From Codonopsis lanceolata (Eukaryota; Streptophyta; Magnoliopsida; Asterales; Campanulaceae): a DNA stretch of 64,000 nucleotides. Below are positions 10,603-21,792 of this stretch, one piece after another. A program made the translations under genes and the position numbers. Within the stretch, counting starts at the first letter, position 1. Each line of letters starts with the position of its first letter. A model generated the notes under the pieces. The model had not been told where the DNA came from. It did not search any database and saw nothing but the letters and a program-made list of their open reading frames with translations. The stretch lies in the NCBI GenBank assembly GCA_013146195.2, contig CM028379.1, positions 91,369,401 to 91,433,400 of the forward strand, in the 5' to 3' direction.

Positions 10603-11962
10603 CAACCTCATCCATGGCAGAACCCACCACCATGGGCATCGTTCTCCCCTTGGGCTGCTTGGGGACCGAACACTTGGACTCCCCCTCCTTGTCCATATCC
10701 GACCACATCCTGGCCCCGTCCGCCCTCTCCTCAGCCGGGTATTCTTGGTCACCGTCCTCAGCAACAACAGGCTCACAGTGCATCTCTCGACTCTTCTTCC
10801 AGTTATGCCCCAATTGACATTGAAGTTGCGTTACACATCACGTCTCTCCGACCTCCCGACGACACTTATTACATGGACACGGGCGCCACATCCCACATAA
10901 CGGCCTTGAACGGTACTCTCTCGTCTTATTCTAATTCGAGCATTTTAAATCATCATATATTTGTTGGCAATGGACAAGGCATCCCCATTTTAGGTTCTGG
11001 CCACACATCTCTTCCTCCCCCTTATCCACCTTTCCTTTTAAATAATGTTCTGCATGCTCCGCATATAGGGGTGGCAATTTCGAGCATTGACCGACACCTA
11101 ACATGGCACGAAATTATAGGTTTTGGGAGCTTATCGGGTTCGGGCGTTATAGGGCCAACACGATAAGGCACGATAAAAAATGGGTTGTTATCGGGTTGGC
11201 TTGATAAGCATGATAAGGCACGGTAAGACACGATAACTAAAATATATATGTTTTAAAAATATATTTTTAAAAATTTACCTGGGATTATTCACTTCTTTCG
11301 AACTATTTTCATGATTATTTCATAGTTTTCTCATTTGAAAATTTATTACTTTTAAACTACTTGACTATTTATATTGATAAATTTTCAAAATATGTATTAA
11401 AAATCAAAATTATATATTTTATAATGTTTATTGGGCTTAACAGGCTTAACGGGCCTGACTAAATAAATCGTCTTTTTTTTCTTATCGTGTCGTGCCGTGC
11501 TTTTCGTGTTTTTATCGTGTCGTGTTCGGGTTTTAATATTAGGCACGATAAGCTTATCGTGTCGTGTTCGTGTTTGTGCTTATCGAATTATCGCACGCTC
11601 AATAACCCCGACCGATTTGCCACCCCTATCCGTATATAGTTAAATATCTTATTTCTGTTCGACATTTCACAATTGATAATAATGTATCTCTTGAATTTGA
11701 TCCTTTCGGTTTTTTTGTGAAGGACTTTCAGACGGGAATTTCACTAATGAGATGCAATAGCACCGGGGATCTCTATCCGGTTACTAACCTTTTCAGTCAC
11801 ATCTCCATCCGTTTTTGCGACTATCTCTCCCTCTCTATGGCACAGTCGTTTAGGCCATCGGGCGACACTATTTTGCGCTCACTTTAAAGTAACAATTTTA
11901 TTCATTATAGTCTTGTTAAACATTCTATTTGTGAACCTTGTGTTTTTGGCAAACAGATTAAA
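10603..11962 (+). pseudogene. Copia C protease and pre-integrase, split by a hAT element
   Basis: MDTGATSHIT (10873 onward) is the aspartic protease motif, followed by FVGNGQGIPI and LLNNVLHAPH. The reading is cut at 11065 by a hAT element and resumes at 11637 with KYLISVRHFTIDNN and FDPFGF, the standard continuation. The stretch 11637-11962 includes a HRLGH-like segment degraded near 11840 and the C..C knuckle (SICEPCVFGKQ) near 11925-11955. Only the insertion separates the two conserved halves, so it is probably later than the element itself. Confidence 0.85.
11066..11628. mobile_element. hAT-like non-autonomous element 2 (563 bp)
   Basis: Ends TAGGGGTGGCAA and TTGCCACCCCTA form perfect 12-bp inverted repeats. 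The flanking 8-mers are TCCGCATA (11058-11065) and TCCGTATA (11629-11636), a target duplication with one change. The whole interior matches the reverse complement of element 1 at 7819-8359, including the AT-rich centre and the GGGCTTAACAGGCTTAACGGGC segment. No transposase frame is present, so it was mobilised in trans. Confidence 0.9.
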
Positions 11963-12649
11963 TTGCCATTTTCTTCTTCTTCTTCCTGCACTTTCATGCC
12001 ATTTGATATTATGCATAGTGATTTATGGACCTCTCCCATTTTAAGTTCGGCTGGGCATAAATATTATCTTTTACTATTGGATGATTATTCTAATTTTGTG
12101 TGGATTTTTCCCATTGGTCAAAAGTCCCAAGTTTACTCTCTTTTCTCTTCTTTCTCTAAATATATTAACACCCAGTTTGCTTGTCAAATAAAATGTTTCC
12201 AATGCGACAATGGCAAAGAATTTGATAAGACTCTTTTTCGCAAATTCCGTTCTCAACATGGCATGCATTTCCGTTTCTCTTGCCCTTACACCTCTCTACA
12301 AAATGGAAAAGCCGAACGTAAATTACGCACCATAAATAACATGGTTCGCACTCTCCTAGCCCAATCCTCTCTCCCACCTTCTTTTTGGCATCATGCTCTA
12401 GCCATGGCTACTTATCTCTTAAATATTCTTCCCACCAAAGTTCGAAATCACAAATCCCCGACTCAACTCCTCTATAATCGGGCCCCTACCTATGACCACT
12501 TACGTGTCTTTGGTTGTTTATGTTATCCCCTTCACCCTTCCACCATGATTAATAAACTCCAACCCCGTTCTACTCCTTGTGTCTTTTTAGGATACTGTCT
12601 AATCATTGCGGGTATAAATGTTTTGACCTCTCGAGTAGTAAAATCATAA
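11963..12649 (+). pseudogene. Copia C integrase
   Basis: A 228-residue frame covers most of the rve integrase core. IMHSDLW carries the first Asp, CFQCDNGKEFD the second, and LQNGKAERKLRT the Glu, so the D,D,E triad is present. The LRVFGCLCYP and CVFLGY segments that follow are typical of copia. The frame is lost near 12600 and continues at 12577-13194 in another frame. Integrase would insert the cDNA copy into chromosomal DNA. Confidence 0.88.
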
Positions 12650-13194
12650 TTTCTCGTCATGTTTTATTTGATGAAACTCAATTTCCCTTTGCTAAACTTC
12701 ATAAACCTCCTCCCACCTCATATGACTTTCTATCTAGTGGTCTCCACCCCTATTTCCTCCCCACTACCCATCACCATTATGCCCCAAGCCCACAGGCCCT
12801 TCCATTAACGAGGCCCCGCCTCTCCCTCCCTCTCTCCCCCACACTTTCTCCATCTGGTCCGGTTCACACCTTGCCCCAATCTCCAGTGCCTTCTTCTGGC
12901 CCAAGTTTATTGTCGTCTCCTTCCCTTCCCTTTTCCCTAAGGCCCAATCATTCTTCCTCTCTAGACTCCCCTCCTACAACCCAATCAGCTACTCCTACAA
13001 ACCATTCAGCCCCTCCTTCCCCAACCCCAATTGTTACTCCTATTCCAGTTCGCACCATCGAAACTCGTGGCATGCATGGCATTTTTAAACCCAAAGTTCA
13101 CTTTAATTTGACTGTTTCTCTCCCACCATCTCCTATTCCTAAAAATCCGGTCTCCGCCTTGTCCAGATCCCCATTGGGGTGCCGCAATGCGTGA
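12577..13194 (+). pseudogene. Copia C integrase-RT linker
   Basis: After KCFDLSSSKIIISRHVLFDE, the usual end of the integrase C-terminal region, comes a proline- and serine-rich spacer of about 120 residues (SLPLSPTLSPSGPVHTLP and similar). It ends in GIFKPKVHFNL, the sequence just before RT in copia polyproteins. Low complexity here is normal for the family. Confidence 0.8.
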
Positions 13195-13951
13195 TGAATA
13201 TGATGCTCTTATTAAAAATAACACGTGGGAGTTAGTTCCTCGTCCGTCTAATGTTAATATTATTCGTTCTATATGGGTCTTTCATCACAAATTTAATTAT
13301 GATGGTTCTTTTGAGCGACACAAAGCTCGTCTTGTTGGTGATGGCAGGTCTCAACAAGTTGGTATCGATTGTGATGAAACCTTCAATCCAGTGGTCAAAC
13401 CGACTACCATTCGTACCGTGCTAAGCATCGCCTTATCTAAATCCTGGTCTATTCATCAACTCGACGTCAAGAATGCTTTCTTACACGGCCATCTTAAGGA
13501 AACAGTCTTTATGCATCAACCGTTAGGTTTTCGGGACCCGGTTCATCCAGATTATGTCTGTCTCTTAAAGAAATCTCTTTATGGCCTGAAGCAGGCTCCT
13601 CGTGCTTGGTATCACCGATTCGCAAAATTTGTTGCTACTATTGGTTTTTCACATAGCAAATCAGACCACTCACTATTTATTTATCGTAATGGCCACGATA
13701 TCGCTTATATACTGCTTTACGTTGATGATATAATTCTTACTGCTTCTTCTAACGATCTTCGTCAAACTATCATCTCTCTTCTTGCTTCAGAATTTGCTAT
13801 GAAGGATTTGGGCACCTTACATTATTTTCTTGGCATTAGCGTCAAACATTTTGCGGGAGGCTTATTTCTCAGTCAACAAAAGTATGTCGAGTCTATTCTT
13901 GCACGTACCGACATGACTTCCTGCAACCCTTCACACACCCATCGACACTAA
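13187..13951 (+). pseudogene. Copia C reverse transcriptase
   Basis: A 254-residue frame matches RVT_2. NTWELVPRP, HKARLVGDG, QLDVKNAFLHGHL with a catalytic Asp, SLYGLKQAPRAWY, LLYVDDIILTAS with the YVDD catalytic pair, and KDLGTLHYFLGI are all present and in order. The frame breaks at 13951 and the RT tail continues in other frames to about 14060. On its own this domain still looks intact. Confidence 0.9.
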
Positions 13952-14058
13952 ATCCAAGCTTAGTACCTCCTCGGGCTCGTCTTAAGCCGACCCCACTCTT
14001 TATCGCAGTCTAGCTGGAGCACTGCAATATCTCACGTTCACGCGTCCTGACATCTCCT

Positions 14059-14680
14059 ATGTTGTGCAATAAATCTGCCTCCATATGCATGCTCCTAAAG
14101 ATGTTCACATGTCTGCTCTCAAGCGTATCCTACACTACATCAAAGGCACTTTACATTTTGGTCTGCACATATATCGGTCCTCTATCTCCACACTTACCTC
14201 TTACACCGATGCGGATTGGGGCGGCTGTCCTGACACTAGACGTTCCACGTCTGGGTATTGCGTCTTTCTTGGGAACAATTTATTATCTTGGTCCTCCAAA
14301 CGCCAGCCGACTCTTTCTCGTTCTAGTGCCGAAGCTGAATATCGTGGTGTTGCAAATGTCTCCGAATCTTGCTGGTTTCGCAATCTTCACTTAGAACTTC
14401 ATTGCCCAATCTCCAAGGCTACGATAGTCTCATCAGGACAATGTCGGTGCTATCTATCTTTCCGGCAATCACATTCTCAAGGCATCAACGCACCAACCAT
14501 ATCGAAATGGATATTCACTTTGTTCGAGAAAAGGTTAACCGTGGTCTCGTGCGCGTCCTTCATGTTCCTTCCCGATATCAAATTGCAGACATTTTTACTA
14601 AAGGACTTCCACAAATTCCGTTCGATGACTTTCGATCCAGTCTCAACGTTCACAATCCTCCCGTTTCGACTGCGGGGGAG
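14059..14680 (+). pseudogene. Copia C RNase H and polypurine tract
   Basis: The frame at 14085 has YTDADWGGCPDTRRSTSGY and SRSSAEAEYRGVA, the Asp- and Glu-containing signatures of copia RNase H. A frameshift near 14430 moves the rest into another frame, with HIEMDIHFVREKV and QIADIFTKGLP, the usual C-terminus. The run GCGGGGGAG at 14672-14680 directly before the 3' LTR is the plus-strand primer tract. Confidence 0.88.
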
Positions 14681-14849
14681 TGTTAGCTTATTGTATTTTA
14701 TTAAATATTATGTATATCTTTGATTTATTTAGATCCCTAGTTTATAGCCTAAATTCTAGGTAGGTTAACTTGATTAACAAGATTGTAAACCATGTATAAA
14801 TACACTTCCTAAAGGCAATACAACACTCACGGATTGAAGATCTCTTTCA
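14681..14849 (+). repeat. 3' LTR of copia C
   Basis: The 169-base partner of 9489-9657, starting TGTTAGCTTATT and ending TCTCTTTCA. The differences are point changes; I saw no indels. Confidence 0.92.
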
Positions 14850-15651
14850 GTAATTACAATGTTATGATCAGATATATAACATATCCTTAAGGATTCTTCT
14901 TGTCGTACCATACAGTATGCCTCCCTAATGCTAGTCAAAGGCTTCATCCGCAATATTTGCCCCCTAATGTTGGCAAAACTGTCATGCAATCCCATAAGAA
15001 ACTGCATGAGTTTCTTTCTCTGTTCCTTGGTTTCTTAAGTTTTGACTACTCGACAAATACAACTACTGCAGGTACAAGTTGTAATAGTATCTAGGGCAAC
15101 ATTCTCATTCCATAATCCCTTCATCTTATGATAATAAGGTTCAACAGATCCATCCCTTTTTTTCAAGCCTGTGCAAATCTTTTTCCAATTGGAAAACCCT
15201 ATGTCCATCAATATTGGAATCTCTCTCCTTTAGCTTATTCCAAACAAAATATGCAGAAGAAATAAACCTCAAACTATTACTAATCTCCTCAGATACGACA
15301 TTAAATATCCAGGAAATTACCATGTCATTCACTCTTGCCCAAAGAGGATAAAGAAGAGAATTGGTGTCAGGAATAGGATAATTTCCATTGATCAAATGAG
15401 ATTATTTCGTAGTAGATAAAAAGATTTGCATAGACCTAGACCAAGCGCTATAGTTAACACTACCAGTAAGATTTATTGAAATCAAAACCAAACATGGATG
15501 GTCGTTGTTGTGGATGCATGTTTGAATCAATAGGAATCTCCATTGAAGTAGACGTTTTGGTTCTTCCCCCGACTTCATTGGAGGAAGTATTCTGCTCTGT
15601 ATTACTGGGATCTGCCATGGAATCGATTGAATTCCAAACTTGATGAAGCAT
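14774..15651 (-). pseudogene. Copia A gag N-terminal and central fragments
   Basis: Right to left: an N-terminal piece (15460-15651) with METPIDSNMHP-like sequence, a UBN2-type piece (15141-15395) with LWARVNDMVISWIFNVVSEEI, and a piece (14850-15007) with MQFLMGLHDSFANIRGQILRM. The last is interrupted by the copia C insertion at 14850. The pieces are in different frames, so gag is dead. The start Met at about 15618 (MADPSNTEQ) is the likeliest original start, judging by the related copia G gag (MGDEPSNPK). Confidence 0.8.
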
Positions 15652-15697
15652 GAAAACTCGCCAATAGAAACTTAGGATGATTTCAATTTCAAAGAAA

Positions 15698-15900
15698 CAC
15701 TACAAGAAAACTGGGCAACTGCAACGGAATATTGCAACGTAATTGAATTTAGTTGCAATATAAAGTGTACCGCTCATTCCTAGACTTGAAACCCATTAGG
15801 CGCGCTATTTTTTTTGGGGAAAAAAATGGAGGGAAGAAGGGCGCCTAAATTGCAACAGTTATTGCAACAATAAAAAAAATTTATTTTTTAAAATTGCAAA
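15698..15900. repeat. CACTA-1 left terminal and subterminal repeats
   Basis: Terminal CACTACAAGAAAAC followed by scattered TTGCAAC, GCAACGG and TTGCAATA words in both orientations. Transposase-binding subterminal repeats are standard in CACTA elements. Confidence 0.75.
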
Positions 15901-18720
15901 CCTTAATTGAAACTACGTCATTTTGACTTGCCTATAGAATAGAAAAACCTAATCAGGACTAAATTAATTAAACCCCAAATCAGATTTCACACCCATACCC
16001 TTCGTTTTCTCTTTTGCTCTCCTCCGGCCTTCTCTTCCGAAACCCGTCGTCTTCTTCCGGCAGCCACGCGACACTCCGTCATTCTCACTCTCGGATTTAA
16101 AGCTACGGTTCGGTCAACTGAGTTTAACGAGTTCACTCTCCTCCGAACAAGGTATTCAATTCTCTCTCGATGTACAACTTTGTAAAGTGGAGAATCCTTC
16201 TTTTTTTGGTGATTGATGAATGCAATTAGGAAAGGGTAATAATTTTTTTAGAAGTTAATACCAAGTTCTTGCTCTTGAATTTAGCAATATAGGTACATGT
16301 GAATTTCCCCTATGGATTTGCTTATTTTGTTGCAATTTTGTTCTTCCCCATCTAATTTATATATTAGCTACAGCTCTTTTGTTTGTGTGTGTGTGTGTTT
16401 GTTTCTATTTCTCTTTATTATATATTTTAGCAATACAGGTTCATGTGATTTCCCCGTATGGATTTTCTTATTGTGTTGCAATTTTGTTTTTAGCATATAC
16501 TAGTAAGAAATGGAATGAAATGAATAGTTAGAGATAAAATAAATTAGCCAAGAAAGGATTCATATCCGAGAGGCTTAGGCTTAGTCAAAAATACGAAGGC
16601 GGACCCATATCCTTTGTAGAGGTAACAACGATGTCGTTGAGACCCATTACCGTTCTAATGGTGCAGTGCGTCAGTGCGGCGCCCTTTCATTGGCGCCAAT
16701 CACAATACTACAAATCGAATACTGGAGAATCGTTAAGATATATTAGCCAACAAGGCGATTGACAATGTACCGAGCCAACTCTTCGGCGCTTCTTCAATTT
16801 ATCTTCTCGTTTCTTCCCTCTTGAGTCTTGACCAAGTATTTTCTGATTGCTTCAACCTACATAATTCAATGTACCGAATTTGCTTCCACCTCAAATCGAT
16901 ATAATTTATGAAATAGAGGATTGGTCAAATGTAAAATGAAAATAATAAAAATCGCGGAATTCGAAGCACCTCCGATTCCTTTGAGCCTTCTCATTCTCAT
17001 ATCACGGCCTCTCTCTGCGTCTCTCTGCAGCCTCGGCTTTCTTGAGTTCTTTGCTCCACTTATGTGAGTTTCTCCTTTTGCTCTGTTTAGAGAGAATGTC
17101 AATGGATGATTAAATTATTAATTTCGGATCCCTATGAATAATTCTAAATCTTGAATCTAGATGAAGATAAAGCGAGACCGGACAATCCCCAATATGATTT
17201 CAAAGCGCTTTCCCCAATCTAAGCGTGTGGCCTTATCTTTATTTGCGAAAAAATGTCGGTTTAAAGTCCATATCAATGTAATAGCACCATTTAGATACTA
17301 GCACCCACAAAATGTCATACAAGAACACACAACCGAGAATAACTGTTCCCACTGTTTATCGACAATAAAATGATGTCAACGATTAATATACTTTGAATTT
17401 GACTTTGACTTTCATTTTCCCTCTTCTGAATATACTATTAGGTCGAGCCGGCGCTCTCTTGGAAAGTTCGGGACATGTGACATCCGTAAGTGTTTTAAGA
17501 GATAGTGTATGAAATAATGAGGTGGAATTATTGCCTAAAGAAGAAATCAAAATCCATTATATGTCTTAAGCAACTTTTTGCTTTAATTTTGGATCCAAAA
17601 TGAGTACTCTACAATATAACAAATCCCATAAAAACTTCGTGAGAGTGTACAAGGTAGTGACGAGCATTGCTTATTAAGGCACATGTGACTTCTATTTGTG
17701 ACAAGAAGATCAAGAAGGATTAATAGCACTTACCAATTTTCTATGTTATTAGAATTTAAAACTGTGTGACTTGAAATGTCAATGTGGTGCAAATATGAAT
17801 GTCGTTTTGTCATGCTTTCACTAGAAAGTTGAGGCATTTATCACGTACTTGTCTACACAATTCATCAATTAAAGGCAAAGAAAAGTTCTTGAACATCAAG
17901 AACCCAATGATTGTCATATCCCAAAGAAAAACATGCAAGGTTAAATTCAACCAACTCACATCGCACGAACTCACTTCAATGAACCAAGACTTATGATGGT
18001 CACCGGGAACAATTATATTCATGATAATTCTTCTCGATCTTCTTTCTCGCTCATCTTTATTGATTCACTATTCCTTCATCGTGAAAAGATGTCATGTAAT
18101 GTAGTTTTGTTCTCGCTTAGGATCAGAAATTTGATTTACCTTTCAAAGAATTATCTAAATAAACCGGTTCAAGAAACTAATCCAAAAAGATTTTTTAGAA
18201 AATCAAAGGAAATATACACGATGGCATCTAAACAAGATCCATTCTCATTAACCATCCCATGTGCTTGTATCATTATACTCTCTTATAAAGAATTCCACCT
18301 CTTTAGGTTGGGCGTTACTCCGCTTTTACACAATCATTTCAACCGATCTTCATTGTGAGATGTTAGAAACATCATCTCGATGGCCAAAATCTAAAACATG
18401 CCAAGTTTAGTCTATCCAAATGGGTTGAACCAATATAGTCATCTATAATTAACTTTATAAAGCTCGAGGAGGACACATAAGCATAAGCACAATCATATCA
18501 TCTCTATATTGATTACTAGCAACAAATATTTGCAAAAGATGGGGAAAAGAGTTTATCTAATGGACTCTACTAAACCCATAAAAATTTACAAACATTCAAG
18601 CACACCTTGAGAGTATTCAAAATTCTAAGAGAATTAGTTCCAAGTAAGTAATTGGGGTGTGCTCAATCACCATCACAATGCTTCATTCAATTGGTAGTAG
18701 TTCCAACTTGGTTCGGTGCT
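15901..18720. other. CACTA-1 interior, left: no recognised gene
   Basis: A GC-richer segment at about 15990-16150 ends CGAACAAG followed by GTATTC, like a 5' untranslated exon and splice donor. A second such segment lies near 16560-17060. Small open frames at 16312-16503 (+), 16866-17102 (-), 17810-18022 (-) and 17993-18358 (+) match nothing I recognise and may be chance. The first starts in a TTGT/GTGTGT-rich stretch. The repeated phrase CATGTAATGTAGTTT occurs at about 18095 and 18897. Confidence 0.4.
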
Positions 18721-18895
18721 AATTGGGGCCCTTGATAATCAATAACGACTTGCGGGGAACTAATTCTTTTTGGCTTATATACCCCCGATGTACAAGGGTG
18801 TGTCCTCTTAATTGGGGTCCTTGACAATCAATAACGACTTGCGGAACTAATTCTTTTGGCTTATATACCCCCGATGTACAAGGGTGTGTCCTCTT
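18721..18895. repeat. Tandem duplication of an ~89-bp unit
   Basis: Unit 1 (18721-18809) and unit 2 (18810-18895) both run from AATTGGGG(C/T)CCTTGA to GTGTGTCCTCTT. They differ by a few point changes and two small deletions. It lies inside CACTA-1 and has no coding frame. Confidence 0.88.
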
Positions 18896-21262
18896 TCATG
18901 TAATGTAGTTTGTTGTTCGATGATTAATGTGCCTTTTATAGTTGCCATCATGTACTAAATTAGCAAAAAAAATTCTTTTTTTTAAATGAAAAAATATTTC
19001 TGTTTGGCATGATTTCTCTGACTCCCATAGTTGCTTTCCTCTCGTACATTCTAATATCGTATGATTGTCAACTTGCTTAGTTTGATGTTGACTGCATTGA
19101 AGAGATGAACTAGCCAGGTGACATCATTTCTCTTTTTCCTCTCGTCTGGTAATGCTAGCGCTGATTATAACAGTTATCCAGTTATCGAGTCCCTAATCTC
19201 AAGGTTATACTTCAAACCATTTCTTGGTTCTCTCGCTTGGTGTTCATATTTCGGTTTGGTATGCGAGGCTGCATATAATTTGAAGTACTGATCCGACTTT
19301 AATTTCATCGAAAGTAGTTTTCTTGCCCTAGTTTTAAGTTCTTGACCTCGGGGATTGCGTCTTCCTTGCACTTCTAGATATACTTTTACTTGTAAAGATG
19401 AAGAAAATGTCTTGCAGAAGTATAAAAAAGAAGATCGTTACCACACTTTGGGCCCCCATCAATTTCCAGGTTAGACTAGGAAAGTAGACCATTTGTAAAG
19501 TGAGATATTTACAGAGTGCTTGGTATGTCATTTTCCTTGGGCTTTTCTTCAAATTTTACCAAACTCTGGAAAACATTTCGATGTCATTTTACGTGGAAAA
19601 AAAAAAGATAACTGAATTGTAATTACTTGACCTCTTGTGGCAACTCTAGGGCAAGTCTTGAACACATCTTGTTTGCATGCATTAAAAAAATTAATTTCAG
19701 AGAACATTGTTTTAATATATATTGATAATAATTTGCTCAAGTTGTTCCATCAAGCAAAACGTGCACTCTAGCTTATATCATGTGTTACTAGTAATAACTT
19801 GGGCATACTGATTGTGTTTTTATTAGCTTTATAATTAATTATGTTTTATAAGTGAGTATATGCATATTGATAAATCTCTGGATGGGGTCGCAACTCATGT
19901 GCACATGGAATCTGCATCATACTAAGCTAAGCTAAAAAAAGAGTTCTATGTTGATACAAGACCCGATATTCACCCGATAATCAGTGAAATTAGTCAATTT
20001 ATGTAGTTTTATTGTAAACTAGATCTTTGCTAAGAATCTTAGGCAGTTAGACTATTGATACTGGAGTTTTATCCTTTTAGGGTAAACATTTTTAAAAGTT
20101 GATTGTGCGGCTCTTTGCAGGTGTTGTATTCAATTTCGCCAGCCTTGGGTATCTTGATAATTCTTTGAAGAAGCTTTTTACTTGATTTTGTTGAAGTTAA
20201 AGTTATGGCAGATCCTATTAGTATTATTTTTAAATTTCACAGATACATTATTATCACATACCAGATGATGTAATGGTTTTGGTTTCTGTTTTTGAATTAG
20301 GAAAGTAACTTCCCACATAGTTGTAAAAAAGTTTCACTTGCCAATTAGCGTAGATGATGTAATGGTTTTGGTTTCAATTGCTTCCCTCAGCATCTTCTGG
20401 TACATGAAGGGAGAATTCACAGCATTCAAGGCATGAGGATGCATCTGCTCAAAAGGCGCTTTAGTCCTCTCTTATCTTCAACATTAGGCTTGTCTTTCAT
20501 GAACAACTGAGATGTACTTTGCAACATTGGCTCTCTTGCTCTGTCAAGGTTTGTGCATGCAGCATCTGCTTTATAGAAAATCTGCCCGAGTCCTTCTCTG
20601 GAGGCATGTCGATCCACCTGAGTGTACCCATTCAGATGTGCCTTTTGAGATTTATTTAAAAAGCAGAGAGTGGAGTTATCATCCAGGTATCTTGTTGGTT
20701 TGGCTGTGCACCAATTTTATCATAATTATGCATTTCTTTTCCAATTAACCATAAACTTCATTACGTAGCGTAAGGACCTACATGTGTTGGGCGAAGCTCA
20801 TTTGATTTGTTCTATGTATTCCTCCCCGCCTCAATTAAGTAGCTTTTAAAATTTTGAGCCGGTTTACGCTAGAGTCGAGTTTAATATTTGCGTTTTTTCT
20901 ATTCTTTGTTGGATATCTTTTTGTTGTTATGGAACTTGATTAAATTACTTGGGAGTTCTCCATTTTTTTTGTCTACTCTAATATATTTTATCTTGTGCTA
21001 TATATCCTAGCTACATAAGAACATTCTCTTATTACACACGGTTCTATGTGTTGCAAGACTCACCCACTTTATTTGTGACTTGTGAGCACCCTAAGATTTT
21101 CTTTTCCATAACTCACTTACATTTGCATATTCTAATCTCCTCCTTTTTGCGAATTTGTATGTCTTCTGATTTTGATCGATTACTTTGTACTTTCAAGTTA
21201 GATCACACACAGATAGTAGGTTGATAAGGTTTTTTTCTTTCTGTTGTCTTCTTCTGAATTAG
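18896..21262. other. CACTA-1 interior, centre: unidentified, possibly captured sequence
   Basis: Mostly AT-rich and intron-like. The most protein-like stretch is a minus-strand frame at 20426-20617 (63 residues, with YKADAACTNLDRAREPM and LFMKDKPNVED). A plus-strand frame overlaps it at 20512-20748. I recognise neither. Given the WD40 gene pieces just to the right, this could be another captured host fragment or part of the same locus, but that is inference. Confidence 0.3.
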
Positions 21263-21792
21263 ATCATGCTCCTTGCTTACATGTACAACAAAGGGCATGC
21301 AAGCGTGAGGTCTGTTGAATTCCCAAATCGCCCGGAGATTCTACCTCCTTGGCATGCCAACTTCTTGGAATGTGTGCTTGGGAATATCTTTTGTTCTAAA
21401 GTGCATGGAAGTGAAAATTATGTTGTATTTGGAGGGTGAGTCTCTATGCGCTTCCAACCCCTAGATAATCTAGATATTCTGAATGGTGCAACGATCATAA
21501 TTTGTTTTCTTACTCGGGAAAGGAGTTGAGGTTAACTTGTGGGATCTTGAAAAGTGTACTAAAATACGGAATGCAAAATCGGTGAGTTTATTGATCTTTG
21601 CTTTTATTCCTTTCTTGGATGTGAAGAACATAATTTCGACTTCCTCAAGCAGTTTTTCGAAGCATTTGACCTTCTATTATTGTGCGACTGCTAAAAACCT
21701 TGGAATATTTACACCTACTTGGTTTACTTCAATGACATTCTTAAATAGCGATGATCATCGTAAATTTGTCACGAGGAACCAACGACCATCGG
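21263..21792 (+). pseudogene. Captured WDR74/NSA1-like WD40 gene fragment (three exons)
   Basis: Three exon-like blocks lie in a row. Block 1 (21263-21436) reads NKGHASVRSVEF and later VLGNIFCSKVHGSENYVVF, followed by the donor GTGAGT. Block 2 (about 21522-21581) reads GVEVNLWDLEKCTKI, then GTGAGT. Block 3 (about 21684-21792) reads LGIFTPTWFTSMTFLNSDD then HRKFVT, then GTAAGT. From memory of the family, this order matches the middle of the plant homologue of WDR74/Nsa1, a nucleolar WD40 protein of 60S ribosome assembly. N- and C-terminal parts are absent, the acceptor before block 2 is altered, and block 3 loses the frame near its end. The intervening frame at 21537-21800 is exon plus intron read-through. 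Confidence 0.7.

Larger units (their letters stand above)
9489..14849 (+). mobile_element. Full-length copia element C, plus strand
   Basis: A complete element with 169-bp LTRs (9489-9657 and 14681-14849), a canonical primer site, gag, protease, integrase, RT and RNase H in copia order, and a purine tract GCGGGGGAG just before the 3' LTR. The flanking 5-mers are GTAAC (9484-9488) and GTAAT (14850-14854), a target duplication with one change. The LTRs differ at about six positions by eye (roughly 3.5%). It sits within the gag of copia A. A hAT element at 11066-11628 breaks its protease/pre-integrase region. Without that insertion the internal part would be about 4.5 kb, a usual copia size. Confidence 0.92.
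8576..15697 (-). mobile_element. Copia element A, middle part, split by other elements
   Basis: This is the oldest member of the nested cluster. Its minus-strand pieces are protease/pre-integrase (8578-9160), gag zinc knuckle (9178-9487), then, after copia C, the rest of gag (14850-15651) and part of the leader. The leader resumes after the CACTA element at 23524, with the primer site at 23587-23598. Pol downstream of pre-integrase is lost beyond the copia B insertion. Gag signatures resemble those of copia G (44928-50037), so A and G are probably the same family. Confidence 0.8.

Noticed and set aside
10454..10900. Several overlapping frames with VVVVVV or RGRGRG peptides
   Set aside because: Shadows of the Arg/Gly-rich gag tail of copia C in other frames.
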